A stretch of DNA of 35,131 nt from JAZOXB01 sp040096185. Its GTDB lineage: Bacteria > Bacillota > Clostridia > Oscillospirales > Oscillospiraceae. This document shows, one piece after another, positions 23,032 to 29,860 of the stretch (within the stretch, counting starts at the first letter, position 1; each line of letters opens with the position of its first letter). The notes under the pieces are model-generated. The model ran no database searches. It saw only the letters and a list, made by a program, of their open reading frames with translations, and was not told where the DNA came from. Made by a program: the position numbers and the translations under genes. The stretch is from contig NZ_JBBMFF010000261.1 in assembly GCF_040096185.1 (NCBI RefSeq), positions 1 through 35,131 on the forward strand, read 5' to 3'.

Positions 23032-23112
23032 GATTGTGTAAATTGTTGGAGAATTCGAACGGCCATCAACAGTACTCCAGGGATCCGTTTGCAGCAGAAA
23101 GGCAGGGAGAAC

Positions 23113-23547
23113 ATGGAAGATTTTATTATTCTTAAAATCAACAATAATGGACATGACGACGCTGCATCCTTCAAAGAGGAACTTTCTAAGTATGCAGTCG
23201 ATACTTTTGTCGAGCATTCGGATTTAGCCATTGAATTTATCAACTATGTCTTGCCTGTAGCGAATTTTGCAATCGCATTTTTGGCACTCCCGTATATTGC
23301 TCAATATATCGATAAAAGAATTATCACAGTTACTTTTGGTGCGTTTGAGCTAAATAATAATTGGAAGAGTGTTTTAAAGGATATCTGTAAAGATCCTGAG
23401 GTGAAAGCCGATTTTATTAAGGCCTTTAATAGTCACACAGTGGACTATAAGGGGAAAAGCCCCTATGTTTTGAAATTCTACTCCGAAATAAAAGCAGAAC
23501 TCGGATTATTATCCGACCCAAAAGAGGGCAATACTGAAAATGATTGA
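23113..23547 (+). CDS. Small membrane-associated protein paired with HExxH protein
   Basis: A 144-residue protein. ATG 23113 has GGGAG 4 bases upstream; an in-frame start at 23089 is weaker. The N-terminal soluble part (EDFIILKINNNGHDDAASFK) is followed by a hydrophobic helix (FINYVLPVANFAIAFLALPY), then a soluble basic part (NNWKSVLKDICKDPEVKADF) and a C-terminus ending EGNTEND. Its last 8 bases overlap the start of the HExxH gene, so the two are made together. It could anchor, inhibit or be the substrate of that putative protease. No family recognised. Confidence 0.6.
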   Translation: MEDFIILKINNNGHDDAASFKEELSKYAVDTFVEHSDLAIEFINYVLPVANFAIAFLALPYIAQYIDKRIITVTFGAFELNNNWKSVLKDICKDPEVKADFIKAFNSHTVDYKGKSPYVLKFYSEIKAELGLLSDPKEGNTEND

Positions 23548-24688
23548 TTTCATTCTATACAAAAAGCATTTACTAGACCAGGAGGTCGGTTTAGATGCTT
23601 TTCGTGAAAGCGTTGATATACGTTTCCAGAATGCCATCAAACGTATGGGTCTTTCTTCAGAATGTATAGACATTAAATGCTTCTGTTCAGTTAACAAAGA
23701 GTGCGTCATGACCCCCACAAACGGAAAAATGCGGATTTATATGGATAAGCATCAGATGGATTTGCTGTATGGGTTAACACTATTCTTTTATTTGTATGGA
23801 CATATAGATGTAAAATATGCGGCATATCACTATGTTTTTCGAATTTTCCCTTATTTTGAAAAAAGGCTGTCTTATTTTCTTCTTGTAATGCAAGCAGAAA
23901 AGTGTTTTTGTGCGAAAAGGCTAGCGCTTTCAAAAGCATATTTGGATGCCGCCGATGCGATTGACTATAAATCCTATTTTCCAAAGGAATCCGAAGCTGA
24001 TACACTAGAGAATCAGTTCCTTCTTAACTTACTTTGGAATAAAGGTGAAAAGCAGGACATCTCTTATTGCTTCTCACTGAATTTTTTCGTTTTTCACGAA
24101 CTTTCACACGCAAAATATACTCTTGCCCCCGATGATCTAAAAAGGTTTGAAGAGGCAGTAGGATATTTTTTGAACTCAACTGATTACCAGGAACTGGTAT
24201 ATTCTTTTGGAGAAGGACTTAATCTTCATTGCCCAGACATTCCCATCGAAGAGTGTATCTGTGATGTGTACGCATTGTATTTACTTTTTGATTTTGTATA
24301 CGAGAATGCATCTGATTACCATTTCGAATATATGCTCGATAGTTACTTCGTGTCAGTTCTCATTCTTGCACTTGTTAATAGCAAACAGGCATACTGCGAC
24401 TTGTTATCCGAAGAGGAATACGCTTATGCGGGAAAACGTGCAGTTTATGCAATAGCAGCGCTTGGCATTATCTGGATGAGTGAAGGACGTCCATTAAATA
24501 TGCAGATGTCTTTGGGAAAGTCAATGCACTATTCATTTGACCGGTTCAAAAATCTTAAATTAACTCTCGACCATAGCTGGGGGCGGCTGTATAGTCAATT
24601 TCATCTTAACGAGCAGCCCTCCATGTCTATCGATGAAGAACGTAGTTTAGCACAAGAGTTAATTCATCGGTTTTCCAAGATATCGTAA
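23540..24688 (+). CDS. Putative zincin metalloprotease (HExxH), unknown family
   Basis: A 382-residue protein whose ATG overlaps the upstream gene by 8 bases. Near the middle FFVFHELSHAKYTLAP gives the HExxH zinc motif (186-190). About 47 residues later IEECICDVYALYLLFDFV supplies E/D residues suited to be the third ligand, the order seen in gluzincin- and IrrE-like folds. The rest is rich in aromatic residues and helical, with no secretion signal or convincing TM segment. HExxH proteins paired with a small partner are known as toxin-like or stress-responsive proteases, and the site in a defence-type region fits that, but the substrate cannot be told. A terminator follows at 24743. Confidence 0.65.
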   Translation: MIDFILYKKHLLDQEVGLDAFRESVDIRFQNAIKRMGLSSECIDIKCFCSVNKECVMTPTNGKMRIYMDKHQMDLLYGLTLFFYLYGHIDVKYAAYHYVFRIFPYFEKRLSYFLLVMQAEKCFCAKRLALSKAYLDAADAIDYKSYFPKESEADTLENQFLLNLLWNKGEKQDISYCFSLNFFVFHELSHAKYTLAPDDLKRFEEAVGYFLNSTDYQELVYSFGEGLNLHCPDIPIEECICDVYALYLLFDFVYENASDYHFEYMLDSYFVSVLILALVNSKQAYCDLLSEEEYAYAGKRAVYAIAALGIIWMSEGRPLNMQMSLGKSMHYSFDRFKNLKLTLDHSWGRLYSQFHLNEQPSMSIDEERSLAQELIHRFSKIS

Positions 24689-24742
24689 CCACATTAAAGC
24701 TCAGCATTATTCCATCGAAACCAGTCCATAAAATGAGGAAAA

Positions 24743-24782
24743 GCCCACAGGCTGTCAAAACCTGTGGGCATCGCTGTTTTTA
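24743..24782. terminator. Bidirectional terminator between zincin gene and prophage recombinase
   Basis: GCCCACAGG (24743-24751) pairs perfectly with CCTGTGGGC (24761-24769). On the plus strand TTTTT follows shortly after; on the minus strand the stem ends in CTTTTCC. It separates the convergent zincin and recombinase genes. Confidence 0.7.
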
Positions 24783-26354
24783 TGTGGTTATCTCTGCACC
24801 GCTGACGAAGCGGAAGGTTATGCTGCCGTCCCGGTTTACCGTTCCCCGGTCGATGGTGGAAAGCCAGAGCTTTGGGTCAAACTCCTGGGCTTCCGTCCCC
24901 ATCTCACGGAGGGCGAACATGAATCCCCCTATAGCCTCAGCCTCGTTCTCCCTGGCCTGTCGCTTTTCCTGAAGGGCAACAATCTGGCGGTGGGTGGTAT
25001 CGTATCGCTCAGCCAGGGCGTTGTACCGGGCGGTGTACTCTTCCTGGTTCTGGGCTTCCAGGGCATTGGTTTTGATGGCATCCTTTATCATCTGCCCCAA
25101 CACTTCAAGCTCCCGGGTCAAGGTCGCAAGCTCAGTATCAATTCCCGTGCAGTCCGTGAGGGCCTTCTGCATAATGCGGCAATTCTCCAAAACAGGACCC
25201 TTAATAGAAAACAAGCTGTTGATTGCCTGGATGAACTTCTGTTGAATCTCTGTCTCCTCCAAGGTGACCGTTTCGCAGGAGTTTTCGCCCTTGTACTTCA
25301 GGGTGCATTGCCAGACTATTTTCTGATAGGGCTTTTTGGGGTGCCAGGTCTTAGGACCGTAGTAGTTGCCGCAGTCCCCACAAACCAGCCGGGTTGAAAA
25401 TATGCTGTTGCCGCTGTACTTGCGCCGAAGCCCTTTCCTGCGGCTGAATTCTCGCTGCACCAGTTGCCATTCATGGGGGCGGATAATTGCCGGGTGGCTG
25501 TTCTCCACATAATACTGCGGTACCTCACCCTCGTTCTTTTTGGTTTTCTTGGTGAGAAAATCCACCGTGAAGCCTTTCTGCAGAAGCGCATCGCCCTTAT
25601 ATTTTTCATTGGTGAGAATGCTCTCCACCGTTGATGCCTGCCACTTCTCTTTTCCCGCTGGTGTTGGGATGTTCTCCTCAGTGAGCTGCTTTGCAATCCC
25701 ATGGGTAGTTTTGCCCTGGATGAAAAGGCTGTAAATCTTTCTGACAACCTCTGCCTCTTCTGGGACAATCTCTGGAAGGTCATCTTCACCCCGGCGATAC
25801 CCAAGGAACTGCTTGTACGGCAGGCTGACCTTTCCATCTGCGAAGCGCTTTCTTTGACCCCAGGTCACATTCTCCGAAATGGAGCGGCTCTCCTCCTGGG
25901 CAAGGCTGGACATGATGGTAATGAGCAGCTCGCCCTTGCTGTCGAACGTGAATATGTTCTCCTTTTCGAAGTACACCTCCGTCCCATGTTCTTTGAGCGT
26001 TCGGACGGTCACCAGGCTATCCACCGTGTTTCTGGCGAAGCGGCTGATGGACTTGGTCACGATGAGGTCAATCTTCCCAGCCAGGGCATCCGCCACCATG
26101 GCGTTGAAGCCATCACGCTTTTTTGTGTTGACGGCTGTGATGCCCTCGTCCGTGTAGACCTTTACAAACTCCCATTCCGGCTTCGACCGGATGTACTTGG
26201 TGTAGTAGTCTACCTGGGCCTCATAGCTGGTGAGCTGCTCCTCACTGTCTGTGGAGACACGGGCATAAGCCGCCACCCTGCGCTTCTGGATGCTGTCCAT
26301 GGGAATGCGGGTCATGGGGTTCAGGGTGGATGGAATGAATGTTACCTTTGCCAT
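24780..26354 (-). CDS. Large serine recombinase (prophage integrase candidate)
   Basis: A 524-residue protein. ATG 26354 (MAKVTFIPSTLNPMTRIP) is the usual start of this family and overlaps the end of the upstream recombinase by 13 bases; the longer frame to 26414 is a shadow. The resolvase domain has the catalytic Ser34 in YARVSTDSEEQ and the arginines of SRFARNTVDS. The recombinase domain (PTPAGKEKWQASTVESILTN) and a zinc ribbon (CGDCGNYYGPKTWH ... CTLKYKGENSCET) follow, then a coiled coil (residues about 430-480). It is closely related to the truncated copy at 17105-18562, which lies in the opposite orientation. It probably acts with the neighbouring recombinase in integration and excision. 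Confidence 0.9.
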   Translation of the reverse strand: MAKVTFIPSTLNPMTRIPMDSIQKRRVAAYARVSTDSEEQLTSYEAQVDYYTKYIRSKPEWEFVKVYTDEGITAVNTKKRDGFNAMVADALAGKIDLIVTKSISRFARNTVDSLVTVRTLKEHGTEVYFEKENIFTFDSKGELLITIMSSLAQEESRSISENVTWGQRKRFADGKVSLPYKQFLGYRRGEDDLPEIVPEEAEVVRKIYSLFIQGKTTHGIAKQLTEENIPTPAGKEKWQASTVESILTNEKYKGDALLQKGFTVDFLTKKTKKNEGEVPQYYVENSHPAIIRPHEWQLVQREFSRRKGLRRKYSGNSIFSTRLVCGDCGNYYGPKTWHPKKPYQKIVWQCTLKYKGENSCETVTLEETEIQQKFIQAINSLFSIKGPVLENCRIMQKALTDCTGIDTELATLTRELEVLGQMIKDAIKTNALEAQNQEEYTARYNALAERYDTTHRQIVALQEKRQARENEAEAIGGFMFALREMGTEAQEFDPKLWLSTIDRGTVNRDGSITFRFVSGAEITT

Positions 26355-27622
26355 GCTGCCTGGTTCCTTTCTCTGGTTTTCTGCCCAACCGCTCGGCGCA
26401 TCTCCGGGGTCCAACTCTCTGCCCTGGAGCGATCCTGCCAGTGCTTCACCACCGTGGAGCCGTCCTGCAAGGTGAACACAAGCTCGTTCCCGTTCTTGGC
26501 TAGAATGCCTTTGAAGGTGTCCGGGTCACCAACCTGGGCAGCGGTGGCCAGGAGCTTCTGCTCTGGAATGGCCTTGGAGGCACAGTAGGCTTTTCCTTTA
26601 GAATTGTAGGTGGAGCAAATCCAAATGAAGCCTGTGGCTGTGGTTTTCCTGCGGTAGTGCTTTCCGCAGCACTCGCAGGTGATAAGCCCCGTGAAGGGAG
26701 AGAACTGTCGCTCTTTGGTGGGACCGTACTTTGCCTTGCGCCGCTGGATTTCTTCCTGCACCGCCTGGAACATCTCAAAGGAGATGATTGCCTCGTGGGT
26801 TTCCTGGGCGTGGTACTGTGGAAGCTCCCCGTGATTCCTCCGGGTTACCTTTGTGAGATGGTTCTCTCGAAACTTAGTCTGTAGAAGAAGGTTCCCCGTG
26901 TAGGCGTAGTTGCGGAGAATGCGCTCCACCGCGCTCTTGTGGAAGACGCAGCCGCTCTGGGTGGCATAGCCGCTTTTATTCAGCCGGTTGGCAATGATGG
27001 TGACCCCATCACCAGCCATGTAGTCGGAGAAAATACTGCGGACGATTTCCGCCTCCTCCGGTACCACCGCCAGCTTGCCATCTCCGGCACGATACCCCAG
27101 CATGAAGAACCGCCAAGGAATGCCTTCCTCAAAGTTGCGGCGCACTCTCCACTTCTGATTCTCACTGGCAGATAGGCTTTCTTCCTGAGCGTAGGATGCC
27201 AGAATGGTCATCATCAGCTCACCATCTGCACTCATAGTGTGGATGTTCTGTTCTTCAAAGTACACGTCCACGCCCAGCCCTTTCAGCTCACGCACCGTCT
27301 GAAGCAGGGTCACCGTATTTCTGGCGAACCTGGAAATGGACTTGGTAATCACCATATCCAGCTTCCCAGCTCGGCAGTCAGCCAAAAGGCTCTGAAAGCT
27401 GCCACGCCCCTCCTTGGTGCCAGTAAGGGCTTCGTCAGCATAGACTCCGCAATATTGCCACCCCTCATGGTTCTGGATGAGGTTGCTATAAGAGCTTACC
27501 TGGGCTGACAGGGAGTGTAGCATGGCATCCTTGCCACTGGACACTCTGGCGTATGCTGCGACCCGTTTGAGCCGTGGCATCTCAGCTCCCGGAAAGCTCA
27601 CTTGTCGAATGATTCTTTCCAT
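26342..27622 (-). CDS. Serine recombinase, second copy, 426 residues
   Basis: ATG 27622 has AAGGAGG 7 bases upstream. The catalytic Ser28 is in VAAYARVSSGKD, with SRFARNTVTLLQTVRELKG, SGCVFHKSAVERILRNYAYT and a zinc ribbon CECCGKHYRRKTTATGFIWI. It lacks the long C-terminal coiled coil of its neighbour and ends in a short basic tail (KTRERNQAAWQR). Tandem serine recombinases of unequal length are frequent in Clostridia phages and ICEs and may act as a heteromer. Its leader carries a 7-bp inverted repeat (27649-27681). Confidence 0.9.
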   Translation of the reverse strand: MERIIRQVSFPGAEMPRLKRVAAYARVSSGKDAMLHSLSAQVSSYSNLIQNHEGWQYCGVYADEALTGTKEGRGSFQSLLADCRAGKLDMVITKSISRFARNTVTLLQTVRELKGLGVDVYFEEQNIHTMSADGELMMTILASYAQEESLSASENQKWRVRRNFEEGIPWRFFMLGYRAGDGKLAVVPEEAEIVRSIFSDYMAGDGVTIIANRLNKSGYATQSGCVFHKSAVERILRNYAYTGNLLLQTKFRENHLTKVTRRNHGELPQYHAQETHEAIISFEMFQAVQEEIQRRKAKYGPTKERQFSPFTGLITCECCGKHYRRKTTATGFIWICSTYNSKGKAYCASKAIPEQKLLATAAQVGDPDTFKGILAKNGNELVFTLQDGSTVVKHWQDRSRAESWTPEMRRAVGQKTRERNQAAWQR

Positions 27623-27648
27623 GTGTTTACCTCCTTGTTGTGTCGTAT

Positions 27649-27681
27649 ATTACCTCTGAAGGTGCCTATTATCCAGGTAAT
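27649..27681. repeat. Inverted repeat upstream of the recombinase pair
   Basis: ATTACCT (27649-27655) and AGGTAAT (27675-27681) flank 19 bases in the 66-bp gap between the SHOCT-like gene and the recombinase start. It could be an operator or an RNA hairpin controlling recombinase synthesis; not proven. Confidence 0.35.
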
Positions 27682-27688
27682 TTTGTGG

Positions 27689-27850
27689 TTAAAGGCGGTA
27701 AATACTGTCCAAAGATAAGCCATGCTTTTTGGCCATAATGGTATCAATTTCACGGTACTCTTCCTCTGAAATGATGCCGAGGGATACCAACCTTCTGGCG
27801 GTGGACATAGCCACCTGGTATGTTATCATATTCTGTAAGAACTCATCCAT
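27689..27850 (-). CDS. SHOCT-like small protein, 53 residues
   Basis: This small gene reads MDEFLQNMITYQVAMSTARR, LVSLGIISEEEYREIDTIMA and ends GLSLDSIYRL. The pattern of a helix, then LGIISEEEY..I, is that of SHOCT domains, short helical units involved in protein or nucleic-acid contacts and often found directly before Clostridia serine recombinases. Its ATG overlaps the stop region of the zinc-ribbon gene by 8 bases, showing coupling, and it ends 66 bases before the recombinase. Confidence 0.7.
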   Translation of the reverse strand: MDEFLQNMITYQVAMSTARRLVSLGIISEEEYREIDTIMAKKHGLSLDSIYRL

Positions 27851-28235
27851 TCTCGCTCACCCCCTTGCGTCTTGCATCTGCAAAACAGGCACGGGAGCAA
27901 TAAGTGCCTTTTCTACCGTACAGTCTGAATGCCTTCCCACACTGAGGGCAGACTCCTTCAAAGTAGGTTCTTCGCTGAACCAGCCCCTTATGGGCATTCC
28001 ACCACGTGGTACGGCACTGAGGAGAGCAGAAACGTTTTTGCTTACGCTTGGGTACTTGCTCAACCGTAGCTCCGCACTGTGGGCACATTCCTGGCATTAG
28101 ATTATCATCTACCGGGTGCCTACGGCAGAATGACTTGACCCCATTTACAGGCAGGTCAAGCATGGCGGCAATGCGCTTATACCCATAGCCCTGCCGCTGG
28201 AGCTGGACAATCCTATCTTTTTCTGTGCTTGTCAT
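27843..28235 (-). CDS. HTH plus double zinc-ribbon protein of the integration module
   Basis: A 130-residue protein; GGAGG lies 8 bases before the ATG at 28235. Residues 1-40 form a helix-turn-helix (RIVQLQRQGYGYKRIAAMLD, LPVNGVKSFCRRH). Two zinc-binding units follow: CPQCGATVEQ ... CSPQCRTTWW and CPQCGKAFRLYGRKGTYCSR with its last Cys in AC. Such proteins precede recombinases in many Clostridia mobile elements and are probably DNA-binding regulators or recombination directionality factors; the role is inferred from position. The ribosome-binding site sits in a stem (28238-28283). Confidence 0.75.
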   Translation of the reverse strand: MTSTEKDRIVQLQRQGYGYKRIAAMLDLPVNGVKSFCRRHPVDDNLMPGMCPQCGATVEQVPKRKQKRFCSPQCRTTWWNAHKGLVQRRTYFEGVCPQCGKAFRLYGRKGTYCSRACFADARRKGVSENG

Positions 28236-28237
28236 AT

Positions 28238-28283
28238 GTGGCCTCCAATCTGAAGGAAAAAGGTCCCTTCACAGGTAGGCCAC
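28238..28283 (-). promoter_or_regulatory. Leader hairpin enclosing the ribosome-binding site of the HTH/zinc-ribbon gene
   Basis: GTGGCCT (28238-28244) pairs with AGGCCAC (28277-28283), with a nested TGAAGG/CCTTCA stem (28251-28256/28266-28271). On the minus strand the 3' arm is GGAGGCCAC, so the GGAGG site just before the ATG is within or beside the stem. This could hold translation of the integration module down; an alternative is a weak attenuator. Confidence 0.5.
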
Positions 28284-28314
28284 AAAAACATCATTTTTTT
28301 AGGGTCGATAACAA

Positions 28315-28351
28315 AAAAATTGCCCTCCAAGGAAAAATTCCTCAGAGGGCA
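28315..28351 (-). terminator. Terminator of the tail/lysis operon
   Basis: TGCCCTC (28321-28327) pairs with GAGGGCA (28346-28352), and AGGAA/TTCCT extends the stem. On the minus strand TTTTTTT follows. It separates the lysis genes from the integration module. Confidence 0.8.
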
Positions 28352-28361
28352 GTCGTTTTAC

Positions 28362-29360
28362 TTAGATTTTGATAGCATAATCCAGAGAAATCCAGCCAGC
28401 GCCGGACTTCAGGCGACCCCATCCATTGCGCTCCTCCACAATGGTGAAGCAGCCCTTGCCGGTGTACTTGCCAGTGGCGTCATAGCTGGTACTGGGACCC
28501 TTACGGATATTCAGGTCCGGGATAGTGACACGCACCAGGTAGGGAGTGGTAGTTTTCTCGGGGACAGGCTTGGTAGTCTGTGCGGAAACGAGCTGCAGAT
28601 TAGATACATTCATCGGCGACATAATGGCGTACTTGCCGGACGCGTCCTTGTTGATGACCGCACGGTCACCGGACACGCTGTGAACGAACCAGTTTTTAGC
28701 CTTGACCCAGGACGGGATTGTCTGTCCGCCGTAATACTTCGTGCCGGTGATTTTCACAAGGTCACCCGCCTTGATGGCAGAGGTGGTCGGTTGCGTGGGC
28801 TGTGCGGGTTTTGCCTCTCCACCCAGCTGCACCGTGACCTTCTCGGCAAGGTCACCCATGCGGGCGTACATCCAGTTGCCGGGACAGGATTTGTTAGCGA
28901 ACCAGCGATGTACGGTCAGCACCATTTCATCCGACTTCGGATTGTAGCTCAGCGTTTTCGCCTCATCTCCCAGCCAGAGCAGTTTCTTTTTGCCGTTGCG
29001 CTTACAGATGTCGGTGCAAAGCTCAATGAGCCGCTGGTACACCACATCCTTGAATGCATACGGCTCGGTAGTGTCGGAGGCGCACTCGATGGTGACGGCT
29101 CTCTGGTCGTTGGCGTTGGAGGAGGAACACCAGGAACGATTTTTCTCCTCCACATACATACCGATTCGACCATCTGCGCCAATTCCGTAGTTGCAGCTTG
29201 CCTGCTTGGAAGTCGGCAGAAAGATGTTGCCCAGCGTCTCCACCGAGCACTGACCCACCACGCAGTGCGGCGTGATGCGGTCAATGCCGTGTGTGCGCTG
29301 TCCGGAATGGTTCGGGCTGAGCTTGGTGTAGGACACCATAGGACTGTTCGTGTAAGCCAT
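28362..29360 (-). CDS. Phage endolysin: N-acetylmuramoyl-L-alanine amidase with SH3 domain
   Basis: A 332-residue protein. ATG 29360 follows GGAGG by 9 bases and lies one base after the holin stop. Residues 1-180 are an amidase_2/PGRP-type domain cutting the amide bond between muramic acid and L-alanine: GIDRITPHCVVGQ holds the first zinc His, NYGIGADGRIGMYVEEKNRS is typical, and LTVHRWFANKSCPGNWMY holds the second His and the Cys ligand. A middle linker/SH3-like segment (AIKAGDLVKITGTKYYGGQT) and a C-terminal SH3 domain (IPDLNIRKGPSTSYDATGKY) bind the wall. No signal peptide is present, so it depends on the adjacent holin. Confidence 0.9.
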   Translation of the reverse strand: MAYTNSPMVSYTKLSPNHSGQRTHGIDRITPHCVVGQCSVETLGNIFLPTSKQASCNYGIGADGRIGMYVEEKNRSWCSSSNANDQRAVTIECASDTTEPYAFKDVVYQRLIELCTDICKRNGKKKLLWLGDEAKTLSYNPKSDEMVLTVHRWFANKSCPGNWMYARMGDLAEKVTVQLGGEAKPAQPTQPTTSAIKAGDLVKITGTKYYGGQTIPSWVKAKNWFVHSVSGDRAVINKDASGKYAIMSPMNVSNLQLVSAQTTKPVPEKTTTPYLVRVTIPDLNIRKGPSTSYDATGKYTGKGCFTIVEERNGWGRLKSGAGWISLDYAIKI

Positions 29361-29361
29361 A

Positions 29362-29775
29362 TCAGTTTTCCTCCTTTTCGCTGCGGTCATGAAGCTGCTC
29401 CAGCACGGATTTCAGCTTTTCGGGAATGGGCAGTCCCAGATGCCCCGCGTTCTCAATCAGCGAGACACCCTCGTTGGAGATGTAGAAGAAAATTACCGCC
29501 GTGCGCAGAACGCTGCCGCTGCCGATGACCTGTGCGTCAATGATGTGTCCGATGCCAACCAGGGCAAAAATCAGGATCTTCTTAAAAATGCCCTTGAAGC
29601 CCACGGCGCTGGACAGCTTCTTGTCCACCACGGCACACATGATGCCGGTGATGTAGTCAATGACTACGAATGCCAGAAGCGCGTAAAGCAAGCCGTCACA
29701 TCCTCCCAGGAACCATCCGAGCCAGCCGCCGATAGCGGCGAATACCACCTGAATGGTCGTCCAGAATTCTTTCAT
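29362..29775 (-). CDS. Phage holin (toxin secretion/phage lysis holin family)
   Basis: A 137-residue protein; ATG 29775 follows AAGGAGG. Three to four hydrophobic segments are visible: IQVVFAAIGGWLGWFLGGCD, LLYALLAFVVIDYITGIMCA, KILIFALVGIGHIIDA and LRTAVIFFYISNEGVSLIEN. The segment YITGIMCAVVDKKLSSAVGF is typical of the TcdE/Cph1-type holin family. It forms membrane lesions that release the endolysin encoded one base downstream. The acidic tail (DRSEKEEN) is usual. Confidence 0.9.
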   Translation of the reverse strand: MKEFWTTIQVVFAAIGGWLGWFLGGCDGLLYALLAFVVIDYITGIMCAVVDKKLSSAVGFKGIFKKILIFALVGIGHIIDAQVIGSGSVLRTAVIFFYISNEGVSLIENAGHLGLPIPEKLKSVLEQLHDRSEKEEN

Positions 29776-29810
29776 GTTGTTGTCCTCCTTTGAAATTTGA
29801 AAATGAGTAT

Positions 29811-29837
29811 GAAAAAAGGCACTCCGCAGAGCGCCTT
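29811..29837 (-). terminator. Terminator between tail fibre and holin genes
   Basis: On the minus strand AAGGCGCTC pairs with GAGTGCCTT (one G-U) around TGCG and is followed by TTTT. The lysis genes beyond it would be reached by read-through or by antitermination. Confidence 0.7.
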
Positions 29838-29860
29838 GATTCCGAGAGATAGAGATATTG

